Assembly: GCF_024349785.1 (NCBI RefSeq)
Contig: NZ_AP018817.1
Span: 248,001 to 312,000, forward strand
Length of the DNA: 64,000 bases
Source: Sphingomonas bisphenolicum
GTDB taxonomy: Bacteria > Pseudomonadota > Alphaproteobacteria > Sphingomonadales > Sphingomonadaceae
Direction: 5' to 3'
Each line of letters begins with the position of its first letter. Position 1 is the first letter of the stretch. Position numbers and translations under genes: made by a program. Of this stretch, positions 1 to 8,500 are shown piece after piece. The notes under the pieces were generated by a model that saw only the letters and a program-made list of their open reading frames with translations, was not told the origin of the DNA and made no database searches.

Positions 1-525
1 ACCGAACTGCACCGCCAACGCCGACAATCGCGCGTCGATCGCGGCAAACCGGTCCTTCTGCAACGGGGTCAGCGCCGCCCCACCGCGCCGGAAGCCGGCA
101 TGACTGCTTTCCACCAGCCTTATCTGTGCGGGTGTCAATCCAGCATCGTGCCGTGCGGCATGGACCGTGGCGACTTTCGCGGCGAGTATGGCATTATGGC
201 TGATCGCCGTTCCATGCGCGCTCAGCATCGCCGAAACCTGCCCCTCGATCGCACGGATAGCAGGCGTCCCCTGCGCCGAGGACAAGGTCCAGAAAAGCCG
301 GCGCACCCGCGCCAGCGGCTCGCCCGACCGCTCCAGCGCAGCGACCACCGTGTCGAATGTCGCAGGCGCATCATCTCCTGCGATCGCGGAAATCTCGTCC
401 CGGTGCAAAGCCATCGCGGTCTCGAACGCGGGCAGGAAATCCTCGTCCCGCACCTTGTCGAACGGCGGCGCGCCCAGCGGCCCGTCCCAGGATTGCAGCA
501 GGGGATTGGCATGTGGATCAGTCAA
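1..525 (-). CDS. M3 family metallopeptidase (Dcp/oligopeptidase A-like), N-terminal part, truncated by window edge
   Basis: Read directly on the minus strand; 175 codons are present and the gene runs off the left edge. The protein begins LTDPHANPLLQSWDGPLGAP and continues with PFDKVRDEDFLPAFETAM, the typical opening of cytoplasmic M3 zinc peptidases such as peptidyl-dipeptidase Dcp and oligopeptidase A. The catalytic HEFGH region lies outside the window. No ATG or GTG fits: the start is TTG at 525-523, overlapping the last 8 bases of the upstream transglutaminase gene (TTGACTGA), so translation is probably coupled. Together with the two transglutaminase-like genes it forms a leftward operon of likely peptide-degrading enzymes. 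The family is clear; the choice between Dcp and OpdA is not. Confidence 0.82.
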   Translation of the reverse strand, partial: MTDPHANPLLQSWDGPLGAPPFDKVRDEDFLPAFETAMALHRDEISAIAGDDAPATFDTVVAALERSGEPLARVRRLFWTLSSAQGTPAIRAIEGQVSAMLSAHGTAISHNAILAAKVATVHAARHDAGLTPAQIRLVESSHAGFRRGGAALTPLQKDRFAAIDARLSALAVQFG

Positions 526-1333
526 TGGATTGGACCTCGTCGGTATGGACTTCGAACCGCACCAGATTCGCCGGACCAAAGGCGGTGGTCAAGGCGACAT
601 CAGTGGCGTCGCGCCCGCGCGCCATCAAGATGCGGCCGATCCGCGGTCTGTTGTGGCGGGCGTCATGGGTATACCATTCGCCGTCGATATAGACGTCGAA
701 CCAGGCGCTGAAATCCATCGGCGCGTCCACCGGCGGAATGCCGATATCGCCTAGATAACCCGTGCAGTAGCGCGCCGGGATGTTCATGCAGCGGCAAAGG
801 GTGACGGCGAGATGGGCGAAATCGCGGCACACGCCCTGCCGTTCCTGATAGGCGTTCCAGGCAGTTTTGTCCGGCCGCGCATGATGATAACCGAACTCGA
901 TATGGTTGTGGACGAAATCCACGATGGCATCCACCCGCGCCCGCGCCGATCCATAATGCGCAAAATTCGCCCAGGCGACCGCCATCAGCCTATCCGTCTC
1001 ACAATAGCGGCTGCCCAGCAGGAAGGGCATGACCGCATCGGGCAGATCCTCGACCGCCATCTGTGGCCCGTCGGGCGCTTGCGCATCAGGCAATCCGCTA
1101 TCCTCGATCACGAAGTCGCAGGACAGGGTAACGCCACCTGCGGGGATGGTCAGGCGGGTCGCGACGTTCCCGAACCCGTCCTCGAAATGATAGAGCGGGA
1201 TGTCGGGAGCCGCCATCAGCCTCTGCGGCGTGCGCAGGTCGTGATGGCGCGATGGATGCAGGCTCAGCATCGCCATCATCGCGGTCCTGTTGTCGGTCTC
1301 GAATCTTATGTCATATCCGCATCGGATCAGCAT
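518..1333 (-). CDS. transglutaminase-like cysteine peptidase, atypical active site
   Basis: 271 residues with a bacterial transglutaminase-like fold. The nucleophile region is RQGVCRDFAHLAV (Cys169) and the Asp region is YTHDARHN (Asp224). The usual His of the HAW motif is replaced: the sequence reads DFSAWFDVY with Ser209. I chose ATG at 1333 because the preceding gene stops at 1337-1335, giving TAA-G-ATG; the longer reading to 1426 would overlap that gene and adds an unlikely extension. It is the second gene of the leftward run and overlaps the M3 peptidase start. It probably cuts or crosslinks peptides in the cytoplasm, but without the canonical His it may use another residue or be non-catalytic. 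Substrate unknown. Confidence 0.85.
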   Translation of the reverse strand: MLIRCGYDIRFETDNRTAMMAMLSLHPSRHHDLRTPQRLMAAPDIPLYHFEDGFGNVATRLTIPAGGVTLSCDFVIEDSGLPDAQAPDGPQMAVEDLPDAVMPFLLGSRYCETDRLMAVAWANFAHYGSARARVDAIVDFVHNHIEFGYHHARPDKTAWNAYQERQGVCRDFAHLAVTLCRCMNIPARYCTGYLGDIGIPPVDAPMDFSAWFDVYIDGEWYTHDARHNRPRIGRILMARGRDATDVALTTAFGPANLVRFEVHTDEVQSID

Positions 1334-1334
1334 C

Positions 1335-2279
1335 TTAAGGTGACTTTCCTGAAGCGCCGATGGCTCGGCTATTGATGGCCCCATGGTCTGACACGGGGAA
1401 TTTGCGGGGATCGGCGCGCCGTACATCGACGGTGACGTCCATCCCCAGGAAGCTGGCCGGCAGGCCGAACCATGTGCCCGACAATGGCAGCGCCTGATAA
1501 GGATCGCGCGCGACAGCGACGCGGATCAGCCCACGATTGCCGATGATGCCGTTCGTCGGATCGAATTCGACCCAGCCCGATCCGGGAAGGAAAATGCGCA
1601 CCCAGGCATGGGTATTGCCGCCGCCCACGACATCTTCTGCGCGCGACGGGTTGTACACATAGCCCGACACGAAGCGCGCGGCGAAACCCAGCGCCCGCAC
1701 CGCCTCGATCATCAGCACGGCGAAGTCGCGGCAAGTGCCCTGTCGCTTGCGCAACGTCTCGATCGGCGACTGGGTGCCCTTCTCGTGGCGCGGGACATAG
1801 GTAAAGTCGCATTGAATGCCGGTCGCCATCCGGGTCAGCAGGTCGACCGTGGCGGTATCGCCATGATTGCTGACGAAGGCGCGCGCCCAATTGTCGACGA
1901 TCCGTTCAGGATCATGATATTGCCGCTCGATCGACCGCAGCAGATCGGGCATGTCTTCCGAGGCGTAAGTGAAGGGGAAGAGCCGGGCGTAAGGTTCCAC
2001 ATCCACCTGTCTTTGCGCCAGTGGCGCATGTTCCAGCGTCGCTTCGCTCGTCACGACCAGATGCGACGCCCGCCGCTTGAACGAAGCGATCGCCACCGAA
2101 TTGCCGAACACATCATGCAGCCAGCGCAGTTCGCTCGGCTCGGGGTCGATGTCGAGCCGGGCGGATAGCAGCCGCTGGTCAAACGCCTCGCGCGGGCGCA
2201 TCATGATGCGATGTTCACCCAGCGACACCGGCTGCTGATAGCGATAGCAGGCCACATGATGGATCGTCAGCAACGGCAT
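1335..2279 (-). CDS. transglutaminase family protein with N-terminal bacterial transglutaminase domain
   Basis: 314 residues. An N-terminal beta domain (about residues 1-80, starting MPLLTIHHVACYRYQQPV) precedes a transglutaminase core with an intact triad: Cys183 in RQGTCRDFAVL, His224 in NTHAWVRIF and Asp240 in VEFDPTNG. Such proteins commonly sit beside alpha-E and ATP-grasp genes; here the partners are a second transglutaminase-like protein and an M3 peptidase. The start lies only 14 bases from the divergent amidohydrolase start, so its promoter must lie inside the neighbouring coding sequence or in this very short gap. The in vivo reaction is not known. Confidence 0.9.
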   Translation of the reverse strand: MPLLTIHHVACYRYQQPVSLGEHRIMMRPREAFDQRLLSARLDIDPEPSELRWLHDVFGNSVAIASFKRRASHLVVTSEATLEHAPLAQRQVDVEPYARLFPFTYASEDMPDLLRSIERQYHDPERIVDNWARAFVSNHGDTATVDLLTRMATGIQCDFTYVPRHEKGTQSPIETLRKRQGTCRDFAVLMIEAVRALGFAARFVSGYVYNPSRAEDVVGGGNTHAWVRIFLPGSGWVEFDPTNGIIGNRGLIRVAVARDPYQALPLSGTWFGLPASFLGMDVTVDVRRADPRKFPVSDHGAINSRAIGASGKSP

Positions 2280-2293
2280 GGGGAGAAATCCTG

Positions 2294-3103
2294 ATGGCCG
2301 GGCACACGACGGAGGGGTTGCTGGGGGCGGACGATCCGGTGCCGGTCGGCCTGTTTAACGCAGCAGGCTCCTCGCCGTTCCTGCTGATCGGTGACCATGC
2401 AGGGTCGGCGGTGCCGGACGCGCTCGGCGATCTTGGTCTTACCGCTGCGGATCGCGGCAGGCACATCGCCATCGATATCGGCGTCTACGGCCTTGGCCAT
2501 GCCCTTGCCGCACTGCTGGATGCACCTTTCCTGCATCAATTATATTCACGCCTCGTCATCGACTGCAATCGCGACCCGGCCCAGCCAGAGGCTATCCCGG
2601 CCTTGTCGGACGGTAGCCAGATTGCCGGCAATGCAGGGCTGGATGCCGCCGCCCGCGCCGCCCGCATTGCAGCGATCCACGAACCCTATCAGGCCGCGAT
2701 CACCGCCACGATCGCCGAGCGTCAGGCGGCTGGACGCGCCACCATCCTGCTCTCGCTGCACAGTTTCACCCCGGTCATGGACGGCATCGCCCGCCCCTGG
2801 GACGTCGGCGTGCTGCTTTGGCTGGGCCGCACCGATTTCGCCCGGGCGATGCTGGATGCGCTGCGCGCCGACGCCGCGCTCACCGTCGGCGACAACCAGC
2901 CCTATCAGATGGACGCCACCGACCACACCGTCCCGCGCCATGCATTCCCCCACCAGCTTCCCTATGCCGAAATAGAGGTGCGCCAGGATCTGATCGGCGA
3001 CGCTGTGGGCCAGCATCTCTGGGCGCAACGGCTGGCGCAGGCCGCGCAAAGCGGCGCCGCCCGGATAGGCTATGGATCGAATGCCGCTGCCGGGGGATTA
3101 TAG
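2294..3103 (+). CDS. N-formylglutamate amidohydrolase family protein
   Basis: 269 residues of the N-formylglutamate amidohydrolase family (PF05013), metal-dependent hydrolases that release glutamate and formate or act on related acyl amino acids. The family features visible are the early LIGDHAGSAVP block (metal-binding Asp/His), RLVIDCNRDP and SLHSFTPVMDG with its conserved His. A GGGGAGA ribosome-binding site ends 8 bases before ATG 2294. It diverges from the transglutaminase gene. There is no histidine-utilisation operon beside it, so a role in hut catabolism is not indicated; these stand-alone homologues are often of unknown substrate. Confidence 0.9.
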   Translation: MAGHTTEGLLGADDPVPVGLFNAAGSSPFLLIGDHAGSAVPDALGDLGLTAADRGRHIAIDIGVYGLGHALAALLDAPFLHQLYSRLVIDCNRDPAQPEAIPALSDGSQIAGNAGLDAAARAARIAAIHEPYQAAITATIAERQAAGRATILLSLHSFTPVMDGIARPWDVGVLLWLGRTDFARAMLDALRADAALTVGDNQPYQMDATDHTVPRHAFPHQLPYAEIEVRQDLIGDAVGQHLWAQRLAQAAQSGAARIGYGSNAAAGGL

Positions 3104-3193
3104 CCCCGCACGGATCGGCACAGCCGACGGTGCCATCCATCACAAAAACAGCAGCAAGAGGGAGCAAGACATCACGATGCCGAACCCCATGTC

Positions 3194-4264
3194 ATGCCGA
3201 CAGCACGCCGACCGGCATGGTGCGGCCGCGGAGCGCCCGTGAAGAACCCTTTCCCGACCGTGCTCAAGGCAGCCCGCATGGCGCGCAAGGGTCGTCCGCT
3301 GTCCGCCGCCTTGTTGTGGCAACGCGCGCTGATGCCTACGCTGCCAAAGCCGCCGCGGGTGACCAAAGGCAAAAGCGCGGCCAAAAAGGTCGATCGCGTC
3401 GTGCGGCCCGCACCCGGCAGCTTCATCGAAAGCGATTATAGCTGCGCGCAGGGGTCGCTCCGCTATCGCCTCTACACGCCAGTCGGCTCCACGCGCCGCC
3501 GCCTGCCGCTGATCGTCATGCTGCACGGCTGCACCCAGTCGGCCGCCGATTTCGCGACCGGCACGGCGATGAACCGACTGGGCGACGAACTGGGCTTCCT
3601 CGTCCTCTATCCCGAACAATCGCCGCGCGCCAACCCCAATCGTTGCTGGAACTGGCACAGCCCGTCGCACCAGAAGCGCGGCAGCGGCGAGGCTGCCGTC
3701 ATCGCCGGCATGACCCGCCATATCCTGGACCGGTGCAGAGGCCATGCCGGGCGCGTCTATATTGCGGGCATATCCGCCGGCGGAGCAGCGGCCGCGATCA
3801 TTGCTGCCGCCTATCCCCAGCTCTATGTCGCGGTCGGCGTCCACTCGGGCGTGCCGATGGGCGCGATCGGCTCGGTCGGCGAAGCGTTGGCGGCGATGCG
3901 AGGGCAGGCCGTTCCACCCATCGGCAAGACCACGCCGCCGCTGCCCATGATCCTGTTCCACGGCGACAGCGACCGGGTGGTCCACCCATCCAACGCCAGC
4001 GGCTTCGTCAGCCAGTTGCAGCGGTCGAGCACGCGGGCGCTCAGCGTCCAGTCGGAAGCGGGCGTCGCACCGGGCGGACGGGCCTTCACCCGCAGCTTCT
4101 ATCGCTACGGTCGCGGGCCGGTCATGCTGGAGGAATGGACGGTGCATGGCAGCGGCCATGCCTGGTCAGGCGGCTACGCAGGCGGCAGCCACACCGACCC
4201 CAAAGGCCCGGACGCATCGCGAGCGATGGCGACCTTCTTCCTCGCCCGCCGCCGCTCCCTTTGA
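3194..4264 (+). CDS. PHA-depolymerase-like alpha/beta-hydrolase (esterase PHB family)
   Basis: 356 residues. The core from about residue 75 matches the esterase_phb family: oxyanion motif MLHGCTQSAADFA, lipase box GISAG with Ser194, catalytic Asp in FHGDSDRVVHPSN and His in HGSGHAWSGG. The N-terminal 70 residues are basic and variable, with no convincing signal peptide, so export is uncertain. Such proteins hydrolyse short-chain polyhydroxyalkanoates or other esters such as feruloyl or acetyl-xylan esters. The true start could instead be the GTG at 3239 (Val16). It converges on the MgtC-like gene with only 3 bases between the stop codons. Confidence 0.85.
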   Translation: MPTARRPAWCGRGAPVKNPFPTVLKAARMARKGRPLSAALLWQRALMPTLPKPPRVTKGKSAAKKVDRVVRPAPGSFIESDYSCAQGSLRYRLYTPVGSTRRRLPLIVMLHGCTQSAADFATGTAMNRLGDELGFLVLYPEQSPRANPNRCWNWHSPSHQKRGSGEAAVIAGMTRHILDRCRGHAGRVYIAGISAGGAAAAIIAAAYPQLYVAVGVHSGVPMGAIGSVGEALAAMRGQAVPPIGKTTPPLPMILFHGDSDRVVHPSNASGFVSQLQRSSTRALSVQSEAGVAPGGRAFTRSFYRYGRGPVMLEEWTVHGSGHAWSGGYAGGSHTDPKGPDASRAMATFFLARRRSL

Positions 4265-4267
4265 TCG

Positions 4268-4723
4268 TCAGCCTGCGTCGTCCTCGTCGCGCTCATTCTC
4301 CGCCGGCTTGAGCGGCGCCAGCACCCAGAAGGTCAATAAGGTGAACGCGGTCAGCACGACGGCGACGTCATAGCTGCCCAATCCCGCGGCCACGCCGACC
4401 GCCCCGGTCACCCACAGGCTGGCCGCCGTCGCCGTTCCCCGAACGCTGTTCTTCTGCTGCAGAATGGCGCCCCCGCCCAAGAAGCCGATACCCGCGATCA
4501 CGCCTTCCAATACGCGGGCGATGGCGGCAGGATCATGCGCCATCATCGTCTCGACCGCCTGTACGAAGCCACAGCTTGCGACCGCGACCAACGGAAACGT
4601 CCTGATGCCCGCGCTGCGTTCCGCCTGCTCCCGATTCCAGCCGATCGGCAGGGCCAGTCCATAGGCGATCGAAAGCGCGAGCAAATGGGGCAATATCGCG
4701 AAACTGTCGGTCATATCGGACAC
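4268..4723 (-). CDS. MgtC/SapB family membrane protein
   Basis: 151 residues with four hydrophobic segments (roughly 10-27, 42-60, 68-86 and 108-135). It carries the family signatures IGWNREQAERSAGIRTFPLV and GVIAGIGFLGGGAIL, containing the conserved Asn/Arg and glycine-rich loop. The family is inner-membrane; MgtC itself supports growth at low Mg2+ and modulates the F-type ATPase in pathogens, but this short version lacks the C-terminal regulatory domain and is usually annotated only as MgtC/SapB. It is a single gene, convergent with the esterase gene. Confidence 0.88.
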   Translation of the reverse strand: MSDMTDSFAILPHLLALSIAYGLALPIGWNREQAERSAGIRTFPLVAVASCGFVQAVETMMAHDPAAIARVLEGVIAGIGFLGGGAILQQKNSVRGTATAASLWVTGAVGVAAGLGSYDVAVVLTAFTLLTFWVLAPLKPAENERDEDDAG

Positions 4724-4781
4724 AACGCGCGGCGATCCATTCGGATGCGCAACGACGCGATGTGCCGTCGGCCGAAGCCCC

Positions 4782-4833
4782 GACGATGGTAGGCCGGCAT
4801 CAGGCCAGACGATGGTAGGCCGGCATCAGGCCA
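4782..4833. repeat. perfect tandem duplication, 2 x 26 bp
   Basis: Bases 4782-4807 and 4808-4833 are identical (unit starts GACGATGGTAGGCCGG and ends CATCAGGCCA). The repeat lies in the non-coding interval upstream of the MgtC-like gene. It looks like a recent slippage or duplication event; no function is evident. Confidence 0.9.
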
Positions 4834-4961
4834 GCCGCATTGTCGGAGCTCCTCACGCATGATAAGGTCGCGGCTGACGCGTCTTATAGCAGTTTCCATA
4901 TGCGTATGTCGACGAACCGGAGCGGCCGATATCCTGCATCAACACCAATGGTGAGGGACTC

Positions 4962-5312
4962 ATGACGAATCCTGCGTTTTTGATATGCCTCGGTTTGCTT
5001 GCAGGCGGCGGAATGGATGATGCGCCAGCAGACGGCACGCCTGCGCCGACAAAAGTTCGCAGGCTGCCCGGCACTGGCGGCATCATGACGCCTCCCCCCG
5101 ATCCCGAAGCCGCGATCCGGTCCGAATTTACAGCGGTAGAGCAAAAGGATTCGGCGTCGGCCTATGACATGTTCGCGCGACGCCATCCCGGCCACCCTCT
5201 TGCTCGCGAAGCCAAGCGACGCGCCACAACTCTGAATGCAAAAGCACCGCGCCGCCTCGATCCGACACCTTGTCTGAATGGCGCCTCGCGCAAATGCGAT
5301 CCACCATCCTGA
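4962..5312 (+). CDS. small secreted hypothetical protein
   Basis: 116 residues that I do not recognise as a family. The N terminus is hydrophobic (NPAFLICLGLLAGGGM), suggesting a short signal peptide without the usual positive charges. It is followed by a proline-rich stretch and a region (SEFTAVEQKDSASAYDMFARRHPG) that resembles part of a TPR-type helical repeat. Two cysteines near the C terminus (PCLNGASRKC) could form a disulfide. A GTGAGGG sequence precedes ATG 4962. The coding signal is modest, so it may be a real but fast-evolving gene. Confidence 0.5.
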   Translation: MTNPAFLICLGLLAGGGMDDAPADGTPAPTKVRRLPGTGGIMTPPPDPEAAIRSEFTAVEQKDSASAYDMFARRHPGHPLAREAKRRATTLNAKAPRRLDPTPCLNGASRKCDPPS

Positions 5313-5386
5313 TTTTGCGCAGAGTCGATTTTCCAAAAACCCAAACAATACAATAGTCTATTTTTCGATGATGACTATGCCGTTGA

Positions 5387-5405
5387 TTTACAGGACAAAT
5401 GTAAA
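5387..5405. promoter_or_regulatory. inverted repeat TTTACA-N7-TGTAAA upstream of RTX protease
   Basis: A perfect 6-bp dyad in the AT-richer leader of the RTX gene, 100 bases before its start. The half-site TTACA/TGTAA also occurs as a 5-bp dyad upstream of the TolC-ABC-HlyD operon (15117-15131), though with a spacer of 5 instead of 7. It could be the operator of a dimeric regulator; no regulator gene is adjacent. Confidence 0.4.
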
Positions 5406-5504
5406 GCTTGGCATGAACAGTGAATAGTGCCATTAAAGCCCGCAACAAACGGTCGCCAATCGACACAGTGAACGTGTCAGCCTCTCTTCTCTTTAGGAGG
5501 ATGT

Positions 5505-8500
5505 ATGTTCAAGGTCACTGGCTCTGGGCCCGTCAAGGTCAAGTTAACTCCCGATTATTCCCTTCCCTCGACTTCGGATGCTAGCGGATCGAGGCCGGAA
5601 TTTACCGGCACATGGTCGCTGGCGCGCGAAGCGCAGGTGCGCAGCGAAGTCCGGCTGCTCTATCCGATGGATGCACCGACACCCCCTGCCACCACGCCCA
5701 GTTCCGGTGATCTGGCGGAAAATGGCAGTGCTTCCACGACGGTAACGGTAGGCGCTACGGGCGACGCCCGCATTGATGGCATCCTGCGCGGAGTCGCCTG
5801 GTCCGGAGGCATCACCTATTCGGACGTGGACTCGACGGCCGACTATCAGTCTGGCTATTTTTCCGATAGCGACGGCGACGGCACCAGCGCTCAGAATGAG
5901 GGCTTTTCCCAATTCACGGCGCAGCAATTGCTGGCGATGCATTCCGCGCTCAACGCAGCGACCTATACCCAGCTTGCCGGCGCCTACGGCTTTTCGATCG
6001 AGGGATTCACTAACCTGACCATCGACTATGCCGGTGCAGGGCTCGGCACCGCCACCATCCGCGGCGCCAATTCCAGCGATGCGCCGACCGCCTATGCCTA
6101 TTATCCGGCCAACAACATCTATGGCGGCGATACCTTCTTCGGCAACGCCTATGACGGCACGTCCAATTCCCTGAAGAACCCCGTGGCAGGCAACTATGCC
6201 TGGCATACGATGCTCCATGAACTAGGCCATTCGCTCGGCCTGAAACATGGACAGGAAACGGGCGGCGTCAGCAACGTGGCGCTCCCTACCGCCTGGGACT
6301 CGATCGAATTTTCGGTCATGACCTATCGCAGCTATGTCGGGGCGCCGCTCAGCGGGTACAGCTATGAAGAGTTCGGCGCGCCGCAAACATATATGATGCT
6401 CGACATCGCCGCGCTCCAGACAATGTATGGTGCGGATTATACGGTTCATGCGGAAAACACGACCTATAGTTGGAATCCGTCTACCGGCATCACCTATATC
6501 AATGGCGACATCGCCATCCAGCCCGGCGACAACCGTATTTTCGCAACCATCTGGGACGGCGGCGGCGTCGATACATATGACCTGTCGGCCTATAGCAGCG
6601 GCGTCACCATCGATCTGACGCCCGGCGGCTATTCGCTGTTCAGCGGAACGCAGCAGGCCTATCTGGGCGGAGGCAATTACGCCCGCGGCAACATCTTCAA
6701 CGCCCTCACCTTCGGTGGCAGCAACGCTTCGCTGATCGAGAACGCCACGGGCGGGTCGGGCGGCGACACGATTACCGGCAATGCCGTAGGCAACCTGCTC
6801 AAGGGCGGCGGTGGCACCGACACCATCTATGGCGGTGACGGCAACGACGTCATCCAGGGCGGCTTCAATGCAGACTTCGTCTATGGCGAGGCTGGCGACG
6901 ACGTCTTCCAGGTACTGCAAGGCGAATTTGGCGACAATATCGATGGTGGTATCGGCACGGATCGACTGGATCTCAGCAACTATACCACAACCTACGGCGC
7001 AACCGTCGATCTCAGCGCTGGCACCTGGGACTTCAATCCCAGCTTCGGCGGCCCCTACACCATTACCGGGGTTGAAAATGTCGACGGCACCCAGCTTGCC
7101 GACACCATCACCGGCGACAGCAACAACAATGTCCTCAATGGCAATGGCGGTAACGACACGCTGAAGGGCGGCATCGGTCAGGACACCATCTATGGCGGTG
7201 ACGGCAACGACATCATCCAGGGCGGCTTCGGGGCCGACACCGTTTATGGCGAGGCTGGCGACGACGTCTTCCAGGTGCTGCAGGGCGAGTTTGGCGACAA
7301 TATCAACGGGGGCATCGGCACCGACCGGCTCGACCTGAGCGATTACACCGCCACTTATGGGGCAACCGTTGATCTCAGCGCTGGCACCTGGGACTTCAGT
7401 CCCAGCTTCGGCGGCCCCTACACCATCACCGGGGTCGAAAATGTCGACGGCACCCAGCTTGCCGACACCATCATCGGCGACGGCAACAACAATGTCATCG
7501 ACGGCAATGGCGGTAACGACACGCTGAAGGGCGGCATCGGTCAGGACACCATCTATGGCGGTGACGGCAACGACATCATCCAGGGCGGCTTCGGGACCGA
7601 TTTTGTCTATGGCGAAGCGGGCAACGATGTCTTCCAGGTGCTGCAGGGCGAGTTTGGCGACAATGTCGACGGCGGCAGCGGCACGGATCGGCTCGACCTG
7701 AGTGACTATACTGCGACCTATGGCGCCACGGTAGATCTGGCAGCGGGAAGTTGGGACTTCAATCCCAGCTTCGGCGGCCCCTACACCATCACCGGGGTCG
7801 AGGATGTCGACGGCACCCAACTCGCCGACACCCTGACCGGCAACAGCGCCAATAATGTGCTGAACGGCAATGGCGGCAACGACGTCCTCAGCGGGGGCGC
7901 CGGCAACGACACCATCAACGGTGGCAGCGGCGACGACCAGATGATCGGCGGCACCGGCAATGACATATTCGATGGCGGATCGGGCGTCGACACTGCCTAT
8001 GGCGAAGCGGGCGACGATATCTACAAGGTCATTGCTGGCTGGAATGGCGGCTATGGAGAGTTGTTCTCTGGCGGCGCCGGCGTCGATACGATCGACGGCT
8101 CCGCGCTGTTCTCCGACTATGTGGTCAATCTTTCCGACGGCGAATTCGCGATCAGCGGCGGTTCTGGCCTGATCGCGCTCGCCAGCGTGGAGAATGCGAC
8201 GACCGGGTCGGGCAACGATACGCTCACCGGTTCGGGGGAGGCCAATCGGCTGATCGGCAATGCCGGTGCCGATACGCTGAACGGCCTGGACGGCAATGAC
8301 GTGCTGCAAGGCGGGACGGGTAACGACCGGCTGAATGGCGGCCTGGGCGATGATACGCTTGATGGCGGTGCGGATGTCGACACTGTCACCTATGCCGGCA
8401 TGGCTGCCGGCGTAACCGTCAGCCTCGCGATCGCAGGCGCGCAGAACACGATCGGCGCCGGCACAGACACGCTGGTCGGTATCGAAAATCTGGCCGGCAC

